Shown here in pieces: positions 46,523 through 59,369 of a stretch of DNA of 64,000 bases. The stretch comes from Hawksworthiomyces lignivorus (Eukaryota > Ascomycota > Sordariomycetes > Ophiostomatales > Ophiostomataceae), in contig NTMA01000013.1 in NCBI GenBank assembly GCA_002917075.1, positions 124,001-188,000 on the forward strand. The letters run 5' to 3'. The translations under genes and the position numbers were made by a program. The notes beneath the pieces are model-generated. The model saw nothing but the letters and a program-made list of their open reading frames with translations, was not told the origin of the DNA and made no database searches. The number at the start of each line of letters is the position of its first letter. Positions within the stretch are counted from its first letter, which is position 1.

Positions 46523-47272
46523 ATGGAGTGGATTTTATTTAGTCTCCTTACAATATATATCAGCATTGGCTTTAATGCATCAATCATTAACAAAAAACTA
46601 CCACGCTCCTGAAGACCTGGTTGAACATTAATAGATGTATGTGTCTTTCTGTGTGTACATATCTCACACAGGTATTTATCTCGTACGTTGCAATTCGGTA
46701 AATAGGATGAATTTGTACCTCAAGATGTGGTCAAATGGATACTTATTCAATGAGCGAGTTTGTAGTATAATAGGCCTCGTGATTTCTAAATTACGCATAC
46801 ACGTCAATAATGGCTAATCGTCTCATCAAAATGGAAGATAACAAAGGCATTGTCTCCTTTAGTGAGCAGAAGTTGTCCCCAGCTATGCCCTTTCTATTTA
46901 ATGGACTGTCTATTGGAGTTAATTGTTGTAGAACAAACTAGCTCTATCGATATACCTAGCAATCTATATCTTAATCTTCATAACTTCTAAGTACTTTGCT
47001 AGTTAATACTGATATAGAAAGAGGTAGGTAATGCCGAGCAACTATGAAGTCCTAAATGACTAGCTGTCTAGTTATATTAATAGTCTACAAACTACAGAAA
47101 CCAGTACATACTCTTCGGCTGCGATTCAGGTGACTGAATTCGGATCGATTTCGTCTTGAATCTCTACTTTAGCCGTTATCAAATATTTCTACGTTCTCAA
47201 GGGTTTCGATTTGTCGCCCTTATCAGGTTAGGCGCCTTATTATCTAGCTTCCACATGCGTAACCTAGTACCA
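46523..47272. other. Intergenic, AT-rich
   Basis: Spacer between the permease and the oxidase pseudogene; no supported feature. Confidence 0.6.
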
Positions 47273-48779
47273 ATGTCGAAATTCGTCTCTACTGAGTCTA
47301 GCAAGATCTGGGATGTCGCTATCATAGGGGCTGGACTCAGTGGCCTGTCAGCAGCACACCAGTTGACCAGTCTGGGAAGAGCTGTGTCATACTGTGGAAG
47401 CTCGTGATCGTATTGGGGGCAAAACCTTCAGTGCGACTCCACATTTCACGGAGGCAAAGATAGACCTCGGTGTCGCTTGGATCAATGCTTCGAATCAGTC
47501 CCGCATGGCCAAGCTGGCACACCATATAGGAGCAGAATTGATCGTACAGAATGCAACCGGCAATGTCGTTCTCGAAGATCTGGACAGTTCACGTCGTATC
47601 TTTTCCTATGGCTCTGTGCCACCAGTAAGTGAATGTGCAGCGATTTTTTGTCTTTACCATAATTTGTTAGACTGACGGAAATTTCGGCGGTACTCGTAGT
47701 TTGACAGCGAGTCACAAAAACAGGTTGCATTTATTCGTGACCAAACAGAAGCAGACTGTCAGACGCTCCTCGCTAGGGCTGTGGTCTTCAGCGCACAGCA
47801 CCAACAATGGGACACTTTGACCTTTGCACAATACTGTGAAGGCTACACCAGTAACACAACTACTCTACAAATAGCTAATCTCTGGGTACGAGCTATGTTG
47901 GTTCACGAATTCGACGAGGTTTCCGCTTTGTATTTCTTGAGCTACTGCCAGGCCGGTGGCGGTCTTCTGCGGATGCGCTCTAACCAGGCGCACGGTGGGC
48001 AGTATTTGCGCATTCGAGCTGGCACACAGTCTCTATCTAGTGGACTGGCTGCAATGCTGCCGCCAGTTACATCTGAGACGATCCTCAATTGTCCCGTCAC
48101 GGCTGTGCATAAGGTGGGCGACCTGTACCAAGTCAAATCACCGTCTGCCGCACGCTTCTTCACGGCCAAACACATCGTGATGACCATACCTACACCATGT
48201 CTGCGTAATATTACCTTCACTCTTGCGCTGCCATCAAAAAAATCAGTTATCCAGAATGCCTTCAAGTATGGATTTTACACCTAAGTCATGCTAGCATACC
48301 GCAGCCCATTCTGGGTGGCAGGCGCTTTCTGTGGCTTGGTCAACTCATTCACCGGCCCTGCCACTATCATACGAGATACAAGTATCGCAGCAGATAATAT
48401 TTATATACTGACTTGCTTTCCTTGCGGAGACACTGGACGAGCGAGGGCTACGCTTGGTGATGTCAAAGAGAGGGAGGAAGCTCTTCTGATACAAGTGGGA
48501 AAAGTGTTCGGCGATGTAGAAGCAGCTAGGCGTGAATTCGTCGGGTCCTTTGGTCACGACTGGAATGAGGATGATTATTCTGGTAGAGGCTGTCCTTGCG
48601 CAGCACTTCCGCCGAACGTGATGGCTATGTTGGGGTCAGCGCTGGAAGATTTAGTGGATAGGATCATTTTTGCCGGCACAGAGACATCCGATGAATGGAA
48701 GGGCTATATGGAGGGCGCTGTAAAGAGCGGAGAGCGCGCTGCCAATCAAGTACTAGCGTCGATGAGCTTTAGGCGGTAG
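47273..48779 (+). pseudogene. Flavin monoamine oxidase (MAO-N-like) with a frameshift and an internal stop
   Basis: Exons are 47273-47624 and 47724-48779 (intron GTAAGT..AAACAG), covering a near full-length protein of about 468 codons. The N-terminal FAD motif is GAGLSGLSAAHQL, followed by EARDRIGGKTFSA; MAO-type marks include DLGVAWINASN, GGQYLRIRAGTQSL, YRSPFW, and C-terminal RIIFAGTETSDEWKGYMEGAVKSGERAA. Two lesions are seen. One extra T near 47388 puts GRAV and HTVEARD in different frames. A TAA at 48282-48284 replaces the expected Lys codon between GFYT and VMLAYRSPFW. No intron can remove both. Ancestral role: peroxisomal or cytosolic oxidation of primary amines to aldehydes. The remaining frame is otherwise well kept, so inactivation looks recent, or the two sites are sequence errors. 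Confidence 0.85.
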
Positions 48780-48961
48780 TAGTCATTTGAGAAGTTGTGA
48801 CTATGCAGTCGTCAACTTGCGTTGACTTTGTACATGGCCGCAGTGTATTTATTCAAAATAACTTTACAATTTCTCTTCTTCTAAACTATAGTCAACAGTG
48901 AACCCGTCGAATTGCATACCATTAGCATTACTATCATAATATCTCTACGTATATAACGAGA

Positions 48962-51865
48962 CTATACTTTGACATAGCCACGCCCTGCAAGCCATTTCGA
49001 TACATCAACCTTTGCCCGCTCTTTGTATAGCGCATTTCTGCTGATGTTTGCTCTAACGTTGCGAAGAGGTTTGCTGATTTCATAACCCACGTTCTGTATA
49101 AGGAAGCGCTCGATGTCTTCCCCTGTTTTTTCATCGGCAAAGTAGCCGAGACTCTCTTCGATCCACCAGTCACGACAAGTGGAGTTGGCGTTTAGCCTCT
49201 TCGACACTTTAGCCCAATTCTTTTTGATATAATCCCACTGGACAGGACGGCAAACACTATTTTGGCCCAGGACGCCCCCTAAGAGGTGGATGTGTTGAAG
49301 TGCCACATGGTCAGTCAAGAATATGAAGTCCAGAGCTTTCTCCGCAAGTTTTGGGTTTGTGACAGAGCCCATAGCAGAAAGCAGAACCTCTTGTCCGTCA
49401 AGTGAATCGTCGACCTCAAAGGACTCTTTGACAGCAATGAAGTCGGTCTCCGAGCCAGTGCTAATGGAGCAGGACAGGATAGCGCTCCTTAAATTAGCGG
49501 GAAGTATGCTGTTGTCGCCAGCAACCCATTTTGCAAAGCGCTGCTTTGTCTCCCAGATTATGGATTCATCGTCGCCGTCGCCCGCAGCAAATGCAAGTTG
49601 GATGATGGATTTGCTAAACTCAGCTTGCGTGTAGGACATTGGCTCAATATCCCATTGGAATTGATTCTTGACGCCACTTATCAACTCGGCAATGTACGTT
49701 TGGAGACCAGATATGATAAGGGGGTTGTCAGAGAAAACAGAGCGGATAAAAGCGAGAGATCGGTGAATAGAAAGCCAAACAAAGCAGTGCTCCGTGTCTT
49801 TGATATTCCAGATGAACTCAAGCAGTTCACTAGTCGGTTTCAGATTGTTTATGACCAAGTTGCCAATATCAACGACAACACTTGCTAAATCGGCCGCGGA
49901 CAATGTTTTTCTCGCTTGAATGATAGAATTGATTGCACCTGCATCGTAATCAATGCAGTAGTACCCAACATGAGACCTATTCAGAACAATGGGCGATGCT
50001 CGGTTGAACTTAGTTTGACATTTGTGGGCGGAATCCAGAGGTATCTTCCACACACAGTCTTCAGCTGTGCTGTTTGATATTATGGGCCTCTGATTAAAGC
50101 TCACAGGTTCATCATAGCTTACAAATTGCACAACTGGGAACCCGCGCGTGGATATCCAAGAGTCCATTAGCTCAGAAATGTTCATCCCGGAAACTTGGCC
50201 TAGGGCATCCCAAAGGTCCTCGGAACGTGCATTCCCGTATGCATGCTTCTTGAGATACGCCGAGAGCCCAGTGAGAAAAACATCTTGGCCCATGTAGTCT
50301 GCTAGCATGCGGATAATCGAGCTTCCCTTGAAGTAACTGATTTGGTCAAACATCTGATGAGCATCATTTTCGTCTTGCACAGGTACTTTGATGGCATGCG
50401 TCGTCGGTAGGCTATCTAGCTTCAACACGTCATCCATGACCTCAGCCTTTTTAGTTAGTCGAGTTTTGATGTTAGAGAGAACATTGAGAGTGATTATCAA
50501 CCGTATCGTTCAGGACATACCACATATTGTCCCCAAATGTCCCATTCTTCGAACTATTAGTTAGCAGTTATCCAAACAGAGCATTAACTCATAGACCCCA
50601 CTTACTTGGATACAAATGGTCTACAGCAAGATAACCTGCCCAGGTGGCAAACCCTTCGTTCAGCCATAGTTCGGACCAGCTATCCATCGTCACCAAATTC
50701 CCAAACCATTGATGTGCCAATTCATGTGCCACCACGTACATTGCCTTGGACATGACTCGATTGTTGGAGGTCTTGGGATCAAATAGAATCTTGGTGGGTT
50801 TGTACGTTATGAGACCCCAATTTTCCATCGCACCGGACACAAACTCCGGAACGATAAGATGGTCGGATTTTTGGATGGGGTAGTCGATTTCGAAAAGCTC
50901 TTGATACAAGTCCAAGACTTTCCACGCGCACTCTAAGGCAAGGCCTGCGTGTTCGCTGAGACCAGGAGGCGTATACACGCGCACTGGAACCCGGATACCG
51001 CCATGCAGCTTCTCAGTAAAAGCCTCTATGTACTCAAGCTCGCCGACGGCCCACGCTAGTAGCTACAGTAACTTAGCAAGTGAATTTTAGAGTGGAGTTT
51101 GGGTGAATGAGAAGCAATATTTACATATGTGCTCATAATCGGGGTTCTCTGGAACTGCACTCGTATCAGTCCTTCTTTTATGCCAGAAAGCTTCTCCGTG
51201 GCTTTAACAGGCATGTTACCCAGTGCTGTAAGATTCTCTGGTATTTCTATATCAAAATCAAATGTGGCTTTTATGTCTGGCTCGTCAAAGCATGGGAACG
51301 CCCGGCGCGCATAACACGGTTCGAAATGCGTTGCGAGCATAACGGCGTGGTCGCCATCGCGCATAACGCTCATTAGTCTGCCGATAGGCTTATATTTGGC
51401 TCGGAAGAATCCAATCATGGAGTTCCCAATCGGCGATTTATAGTCAATTCTGATACACACAGGCCCCAGCTTCAACTGCGTAGATAGAGTCAGACGGACC
51501 GCGCCATCGGCATCGCTGGAGACATTAACCGGTCTGCATATTTCTAACGAGGTTAGTTTGGTTGTACTTTTTGCTATGAAGACAATACGTACGAGCTGAT
51601 TCACCAACGCCACTCGAGAGCTCAATCTTGGAGAACTTATGTCCTATGGAATGTATGGTGACTTCATTAGTCTCCTGATGTATATGAGCCTCAATGGTGA
51701 CGGAGCCACTGAAGGTCCATTCCGGCTCCAATTGGATGTCATATATAGATAGCTTATAGTGTATGTTCGTGATTCCTCTGAAGTCCCTATAATTCAATAC
51801 TCGGAGTTAGCCGGATTCTGTGGACATCTAAATCGTATCCATTCTTACGGATCTAAGCTCCCCAT
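48962..51865 (-). CDS. M1 zinc aminopeptidase (puromycin-sensitive / Ape2-Aap1 type), 6 exons
   Basis: Exons are 51865-51849 (17 nt), 51786-51593, 51543-51125, 51062-50606, 50546-50521 (26 nt) and 50446-48962 (866 codons, 865 aa). Catalytic features: exopeptidase motif GAMEN at 287-291, zinc site HELAH at 323-327 with the third ligand Glu346 in NEGFA (H-E-X2-H-X18-E exactly), and a Tyr in the KGSSIIRML region downstream. The long alpha-helical C-terminal domain is complete. The splice after DHLYP uses the acceptor ending TTCGAAG, giving DHLYPKWDIWGQYV as in the family. It cleaves N-terminal residues from peptides in the cytosol or vacuole; there is no signal peptide. The fungal M1 group usually has about 880 residues, so it is full length. 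It is an extra paralogue candidate given the accessory setting. Confidence 0.93.
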
Positions 51866-52439
51866 TGTGCAGAGCTGGGTTGTCTATCCAACGAGAAAAC
51901 AAGACTTATTGGGGAGAAGGGTTGGAGAAATCCAAAGGAAAAATAGAAAGAGGAAGAAACGCAAAAAAATTTGAAATTTTTTTTAAATAAAATAAATACA
52001 AAACCCAGAAACAAAATAGGGTTAGAGAGGAGTAAGACAGCACAAAGCAGATGTGTATTAGGCAACATTTCGGTCAATACCGCAGCACTCAATCTGGATG
52101 GCTTACACTGATCGATAGGAGAAGTGGGAACTTTGGCTTCCTTTAAAGACACGGGAGAAAGAGGCAATTCTCGCCGACAGCTGTGAATTTTGAGCGATAG
52201 GAGATAAAAAGGTCTGAGAGTACGACTCAAACCTAATTCTTGCACACGCTTATCTACATATGTACATACATAGATTGCTTCGTTATCTTATCTCGGTGGC
52301 TATTGCTATCGCCCACAGTGATCGGCGGAATGTATGTACCTGTTCAACTGCTGGGCCACCATCTCAACGGGTCCCCCCGCTCACATTCTGCCAACTGTTC
52401 TGCCAACTGTTCTGCCAATTCCACCCCCATCAGCCCAAC
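51866..52439. promoter_or_regulatory. Divergent promoter, with a 12-bp tandem repeat in the 5' leader of the Zn2Cys6 gene
   Basis: Shared upstream region of the aminopeptidase and the second Zn2Cys6 gene. An A-rich tract lies near 51935-52010. The unit TTCTGCCAACTG is repeated from 52386 (two full copies and a 9-base third) ending at 52418, just before the start codon. Confidence 0.55.
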
Positions 52440-54792
52440 ATGTCGAATTCTGCAACAAGGACTCCTAGACCTAGGTCACGGACGTTTACCGGATGTCTTG
52501 CATGCCGTTCACGCAAGGTTAAGTGTGACCTTGGGCGGCCCGGTTGCGCAAACTGTATACGTCAAAATCTCAGCTGTCCTGGCTACGGAGCTGTACTCTC
52601 GTGGCTGCCTGCCTGGGTTCCCAACCGCAGCGACCACTCCGGGCGGGCAGCATGCTTGAAGCAGGAACGTAGGCGAAGAGCACGGGCTGAGCTTCTTTCA
52701 GGTATGTCCTACGACACGTAACACAGTGGCATTTATTAAAGATGAGACAGACGCTGGACTGACTCTGGCTGTAGAGCAGGAAAGGCGGATGGAGTCGACA
52801 AAGCTGTTGAGAAGTCTTAGCAGCGCCCCAGAGCCTTCTGATGTCAACTTCCTGCTAGACTGTCTCGAGCAGAAAGCTATACACGAGGACGAGAAGCTGA
52901 CCCACGACTTCGATTTCCAGGTGGAAGTTGGTCCTTACACTGTGTTTTCATCAGGAAACAGCGTGGGCATGAGCTCTCCTCTACCCGACCATTCCGAGCT
53001 CACCTATTCTGAGTCATTTATGACTGACTGTCCAGACCCGTGCCAGATGGTCTTCTGCCCAGAACTAGCCTTCCATGACGACACTAGCAATGACCTGACA
53101 CAGCCATGCATAGACGTGTCTGTCAGCAGCGTCTATGACACCAGCCGCATCTTAAATCAGGACATCGGTACAGTTGGTTGTCCCGCCGAGGAGGAAATCA
53201 TAGACGTCTATTCAACTTCAGAACTTGCCGTGCCATTGGAGGGAATGTCGGTCTGCCCGGGCAAAGTCGTGGCACGCAACTCCTTTCAATATCCAGAGTC
53301 GAAATCTCTACAGCCTAGCCTCTATAACTCACGTCTCTCTGTTGGCTCTCCATATCTACCACCAGACGTTAGGTTCCTCTTGCACCATTATGAAAATCAA
53401 GTCATCGACTCCCTGTCTGCTATGCCGCTGCCCTACGAAAAGGCCCCATGGCGCGGTCTTCACTTACCTTCCGCAATCCGGGCCTATGGGGAACTAGATG
53501 TGCTAGGAACGTCTAGCCTCGCCAGAGTGTCTCTACTATACAGCCTTCTGTCCCTGACGTGCTATCACCTAAGTTCACTTTATGCCTTCACTAACCTCGG
53601 CGATCACGCAACCTTCCAGCACACATCTAACGAAATACACTGGAAGAAACAGGCGGAAAAGTTTCGTGGCATCGGCCGTACCGCATTCCGAAAGTATATG
53701 GACTCGAATCCTTTCTTCCGAGAGAAATACAAAGAGTCGCTTATGGCCGCTATGAGCCTAGTTTGCGCCGGCGTCGTTGGCGGTGACCCCTGGGATGCGC
53801 GGGTTTACATTCGTCACTGTGAAACCATCATCCAATCCGCTTCCAGGACCAAGAATAGCTTCTCAAACAAGGCGCTACAGCTCCATCGCATTTTTGCTTT
53901 CATCAAGATTATGGAACAGTCCACATTCTGTCATTCTCAGAATGATTACATCCACTTCCTAGAAAGCAATGACATTCTCCCTAGCGAAGTAAGCTTAGTG
54001 AAAGAGACGGCGACCAAGCCCAATGATACTATTGATTGGTTCCTTGTGTTCACGGAAAAGCCAGATAGTGCATCGAGTCTGAGGCTAGACCTAGCGGAAG
54101 ACGAAGATTTCAATAGTCTCCACTGTGCTTCCGGCAAGCTATTCAAGTTGCTGACGAGGACCAATGCTCTCATCAGCAGTAGTGCTGAGCATGCCGAGCA
54201 ACATAACTGCTCTAGATATATGCTTCCAGAGGATCTCCACGCCGAAGCGACCGCTCTAGAACAAGCCATCTGCGATTGGACCAGCGATTTTGAAACCGTT
54301 CCAGAGATTCTAGGCCTTTTCGGCTCTAGCAGTGATGTATCATATGATAAGGCCAGCCTGCTGGTCGAAAATGCAGAGATGGATGCTACAGCTGCCATGG
54401 GCAACTGCATGCGTGTCGCATTCTCCAGTGCCTTACTGGTATACTTCTTCCGCGAGGTGCGCAACGCAAACCCCAAGATTCTCCAGCATTATGTCAGAAT
54501 GGTGGTCGACTGTCTTGAGTGCCACCAGACTATCAAGAATAAGTTCTATCCTTGTAAACGCATAGGCACCATCGTTTGGCCCGGCTTCATTGTCGCATGC
54601 GAGGCTTTAAGCCTAGATTTGCGCAGTCGTGCCATCGAGTGCATGAGGTACTCGGCAGCGGCAGGGTTCCGCAATGGCGAAAGTGCCGAGTCAGTGGTCA
54701 AGGAGGTCTGGAGACGACGAGATATATCTAACGCTATCGTTTCATGGAGAGACGTCACCTGCCAGATGAAAGTTTTTATGCTTTTGAGCTAA
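52440..54792 (+). CDS. Zn2Cys6 transcription factor (short N-terminal binuclear cluster, DUF3468-like C-terminal region), 2 exons
   Basis: Exons are 52440-52668 and 52727-54792 (765 codons, 764 aa). The cluster is Cys19, 22, 29, 36, 39 and 46 in GCLACRSRKVKCDLGRPGC. The 58-nt intron is inferred: the first frame runs into TAA at 52720, and the only way to join in phase with a normal intron length is donor GTAGGC at 52669 and acceptor CACAG at 52726. The long C-terminal helical region (LLHHYENQVIDSLSAMPLPYEKAPWRGLHLPSAI, KYMDSNPFFREKYKESLMAAMSLVCAGVVGGDPWDARVYI, RYMLPEDLHAEATALEQAI) is the type found in fungal regulators such as the Pro1/ARCA/UGA3-like group. The start fits the usual distance to the first Cys. 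A nuclear regulator; targets unknown. Possible regulator of the divergent aminopeptidase. Confidence 0.9.
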
Positions 54793-57255
54793 AAGAATCT
54801 AGGTACAAACACCCGCCTAGATGACTACCCTTTCCTGTAGTAGGATTCCAATAGACCATTTTCTAGTCTAGGCCAATCCCCTCAGCACAGAGGCCTGAGG
54901 TCAGATTTTACCCATGGAACCACACCAGAATGACTTCTATCCGCGTTTGTGAACATCAAATACAATACCTTTTTTCTTTTCGACGCGTTCAGCGTCGTCA
55001 TATTTCTCTACGGCTATTTTACGTTTCTGAAGACTACAGGAAAATTCTTAAAGGAGATTTCGCTAATGTTCGAAGACTCCAATACAATCAAGTATATTAA
55101 TACTCCAGCATGACGTACTAAAAGAGACAATTTTGGGCCTGTCATGAATAGTCATACAGGGCAAAATGAACTTGATGAGTTAGAGGTGAAGTCCGAGAAA
55201 GACATCAATGCTTGAACTCGAATTTACTCAGGTAAATTTAAGGAACCATACTATGCAAAAAAATGAGTCTTCGAGATATTACTTACCTGTGATCTGGGAC
55301 ACTTGCAAGAGTTATTAAAACTAGGTCCTTGCTAGACGTGATATGAGACTAAACAATTTCCCATCAACTATCTGGACCTAATTCCATGATCTGAAACTAT
55401 TTTGTTTATGCTGAAAATGTTCCATTGTATTTGTTGCTGTGAAATAAACGTAACTAGATAGAAACTACCTTATTTCTGAGATAATTAAACCATTTTCACT
55501 ATGTAAGTAGAAACTGAAAGGTGGCCTTCTCTGTTGAGTAACCTCGATTTGTTACAGGTGTATTAAGTTTGGGATTAAAGAAATTCTTTATCGTCACACG
55601 ATAATCTATTATACATTTGATCAATATTATATAAGTAATTTAGCCATATGTTTAATCAGTCTCCAGTTATGATTACAATAATTCGAGTGATCCCCAAGGT
55701 TGCAAAAAAACAGGTCGTTGTAAAATGGGAACACTATTTATTATTTCTACCACGAGCTTTAGTTGTAGTACACCAAGCCTCATCCCGTAAAAATTATAGT
55801 TAATAGACCGATTATGAGAAAAAAAAAATAACTGTGGCTGTTGACAGTAAAAACCGAAAGTCTCGCAATCCCGTTTAGATTTGGAGTATTTTCGGTGGTT
55901 ACATGATTGTAATTTTTAACTAATATATCTAGTCTTACGAGAATATTCTTGTCTAGATAACTTTTAATTTCATCGACTATATTAACAAATAGACATTCTT
56001 CGTCTACTAATACCTGATACTACGACAGATATATATATAACACAATATATAGTACATTTTACTCGATCACATTCTCTTGCACTTTCTTTTCTATACTTTG
56101 CACAGTTTTATATTATCGCTCGCCCTGAATTTTACTATCAAATTACAGCATTTCAGTTTGAGTTTCAACGGCCCCTTTTCTACGGAGGCCCCTCCTGTCT
56201 TCATCCGCGTATTTTCTCTTTTTGTGGCATTTTCTACAGGTCCTAGAATTACTCTTCGTGTATTTGACGTAAGAATTTTGATATGCGGGAGTCGATTCCG
56301 TAAACAACATATATGTGCCCCGTTTCACGAGTTTCTTATCCAGGGCTGTTAAGCGAAGCAGAGTCAAACGAACTTCACTATAACGAGAAAGCGTCTAACA
56401 ATGCTCCATTGTAGCTGTTCCAGCTGTGTTTTCCATTCGTTAGTAGATAGTTAGTTGATAACAGATTCCCTCCGTCATCAACGTCCATATTTCCAAAAAT
56501 AGAGAGAAAAGTACTATTGTTAGAAACAGTGACTGGTTATGACAATAGACATTATTGTCATCCCAGTGACTCGATTTGTGACTCTAAGCACAAAGATCAA
56601 AAGATTAAGAGCTAGCTTTCCTACCAAGGCCCGCCATTCTGGATGATTAAATACGTCTTTTTCCTGACTCGATAAGTGGTAGATTAAAGACACAATAGAC
56701 CGTGACAATTTCTTTTAAGTTAGGATATTTGTCGAGGTGTCACTGCATATATTCAGTCAATAATACCCTAAAACTCACAGGAATACAGTTTGAATTGATT
56801 AATATGTTAGATAATCTGAGTAAACAGTCTAATGTGGTTGTTCGCAAAAATGTCCAAAGCCAACTCGGTTTCAAGCCGAATGTGGATGCTCTGGTGCTCA
56901 TTTCGAACTGGGAAAACGAAAGTATAGCAATATATTGATAGCTGTGGATGCATCGTCTACATATTCAGAAACATCTTAACCCGGGCAGTCATTATAAATG
57001 TATTATAGTCCTACGTAACTCTAGGAAAAAAATATGTAGAACATTTATGCAGTAGGGTGAATAAAATAAAGATAAAACTTGAATCATTTTACTACTCGCG
57101 CGAAATATTGGATGACTATTGGAAATAGCTACCTAGGTACGTTAAACAAACATATACATAACTTGGTTTTGGTGGCTTTGCAACTCCCTTTCCTTTATTT
57201 GCGCTGGCGCAGTCTTAAGGGGAAGATTGCAAAACATAATTAGCACTGATTTCAT
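54793..57255. other. Long AT-rich gene-free stretch
   Basis: About 2.5 kb of low-GC sequence with only chance frames (longest 91 codons at 56077-56352, hydrophobic and without a family). No repeat pair, tRNA or coding relic was recognised. Confidence 0.55.
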
Positions 57256-58871
57256 TTACCCCTCGATCTGTTCAATATTGATTTTGGCAGGTTCCTCCTG
57301 CACAACAGCCCTCTCAATTAATCGAAGACGACGTGAAGTAGAAACCACAGACCAGGTAGACGGGGCATCGCGAAAAACACTGTTGATCTCTTCAAGGGTC
57401 CTGCCCATCGTCTCTGGGTAAAAGAAATAAACGGTGATCGGAATCACCAGAGCGATGATAGTGTATATAATGTAATAACGATATCCAATGTTCGCGATGC
57501 CAACCGGGGTAACCATGATGACAATAAAATTCCTCATAAAATGTGTTAGTCCTAATAATCTTATTAAAATCAATAGCTGTGCTATACGGCCATTTGAGTA
57601 TATATCCTTACCAGAGCCAATGATTAGCAGTTGAAAACGAGACCATAACAGCTCTGAGATGTACTGGAGCAACTTCAGTACAGTAAAGGAAGTTCGATCC
57701 CTCGAAGCCGATAGGGATAAAAAAGTTGAACAGGAAGATAAAGACAACAGATACGATATTTGCAGAGCGAATAACGGTGCCGTAAGACGTTGACACAGCT
57801 AAAACTAGCATGCACCCTGCCATTCCTGCTCCGCTGACCATGGATACCGCTCGGCGACCCCATCTGTCGATAGACACGAAAGCAATAAATGAACACAAGA
57901 ACTTCCAAGTAAGCATGGCGCCCGAGAGAAGACGAGATTCGTTACTCGAGAAGTTCAATCCTTGGAATAATAGAGGCGAATAGACTGAAATTAAATTACC
58001 GCCACTCATTTGTTGGAAGAATTGCAAAACTATGCAGAGTATAAAGCGAAAAAAAAATGCGGTCTTCGCCCATGCTAAAAATGTTGACTTGCTCCTCTGC
58101 TTCTTCCAAGGATGACTTGATGCTGAGAATTTCCATCTGAATCTCATCTGCGTTTTCGTCGACCCCTTTAAGGTTAGCCAGAACTAACGCAGCCTTATCA
58201 GTCATATTTTTAGCTACCAGCCACCTAGGCGACTCCTGTAGAAGAAATATGGAGCCCATTAAAATCAAAGAAAAGACAACGGGGATGGCCATGGCTAATC
58301 TCCAGGTTATTGGACCAGATGTCGAAACGAAAAGGGCGTAGTTTATCCATCCGCTGAGCATATATGAGAAAAGAATAAACAGTCCATCGCAGACAACGTG
58401 TCGCCCGCGATGTTTCGCATCTGATGTCTCGGCCTGCCATACCGGAACTGTTGTGCTTAGGACGCCAACCCCAGCACCCATGATAACTCTTCCGGTAACT
58501 AGTTGGCCTAGAGAAAATGAGGAAGTTTCGAGCACTTCACCAACCAAAGTCAATAAGGCACCCCCGAATATAGTTTTTCGTCGTCCATATCTATCTCCAA
58601 TACAAGAGCAAGCCAATGAGCCAACCATGGCGCCAAGAGTAAATGATGCTGTCACTGTGCCTTGTATCGTAGAGGCGTGAGATTTGGTCGCAGTCGAGGC
58701 GCTTATGGTGTCAATTTCAGGGAACATTCTGACCCAGTCGGGAAGAGTTAGCAGGCCGCCAAAGTTTGACTGGCCCCAACCGAAGAGAACAAATGCCGGC
58801 ATAACAGCCAAGAACATTTGAGCCAGCCGCAGCGGTCGGCCCTGTAGAGTACGGTGAAAAGTAGGGATCAT
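57256..58871 (-). CDS. MFS sugar-porter-family transporter with a one-base homopolymer frameshift
   Basis: Exons are 58871-57612 and 57532-57256, intron GTAAGG..TATGAG. Sugar-porter marks include GWGQSNFGGLLTL in TM1, GDRYGRRKTIFGGALL, SGWINYALF, the LQESPRWLVAKN loop after TM6, FFQQMSGGNLISVYSPLLFQ in TM7, and PETMGRTLEEINSVF after TM12. Reading frame is lost at a run of nine T (A on the plus strand, 58049-58057). Upstream frame ends GEDRIFF and downstream frame begins RFILCIVLQFFQQ; with one base fewer the product is 511 aa and fully in phase. Either a sequencing/assembly slip or a genuine disabling insertion. If intact, it is a 12-TM plasma-membrane carrier of hexoses, polyols, quinate-like acids or other small solutes. 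Confidence 0.85.
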
Positions 58872-59369
58872 GATAGCGCTGTTAAATTTAACAGTAAGTT
58901 GTTTAGAATTGAGTACGCTGTAAACATATGCAATGTATGACTTGGTAGGAGAATATCGTGAATCTTCGGCACACCTTAACCTTTAATTTTTTTGCGGAGC
59001 AGGACAGAAGAAGATAAATAGACACAAACGTGATGAATGATTTAAAATCTAACGAGGGGATAGCCTATTCCGGTCAACTGTGGGATGTGATCAAGTTTCG
59101 GTATAATTGGAAAGTCGGAATAGTTGGTCCTAGAATCTGAGCCTTCTCCATGGATTGCTTCTGAGTACGACAACAGCGAGTCGGGTTAAGATTTATTCCG
59201 AGGGACGTACACTGTTTACTAGAAACCGTGCTTCTGGAGATTGCAGAGCTAAATTCCGTGTAAATAATGGTAAAAGCCGGCCGCCACACGAGTCTTGTAT
59301 TAGAATGAGAAGGAAGCTAACTCACTAGTGATGCACTTTACAAACTTGTATTTTTAACCTGAATCATAT
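58872..59369. other. Intergenic
   Basis: Promoter side of the MFS gene and 3' flank of the decayed regulator. No supported gene. Confidence 0.55.

Noticed and set aside
52695..52719. Apparent 25-nt intron (GTATGT..CACAG) in the second Zn2Cys6 gene
   Set aside because: Too short for a spliceosomal intron; the upstream donor GTAGGC at 52669 gives a 58-nt intron that also keeps phase.
53946..54476. 176-codon minus-strand frame within the Zn2Cys6 gene
   Set aside because: Antisense shadow of the conserved regulator ORF.
56077..56352. 91-codon hydrophobic frame in the AT-rich stretch
   Set aside because: AT-rich DNA readily yields Phe/Leu/Ile-rich frames; no conserved feature.
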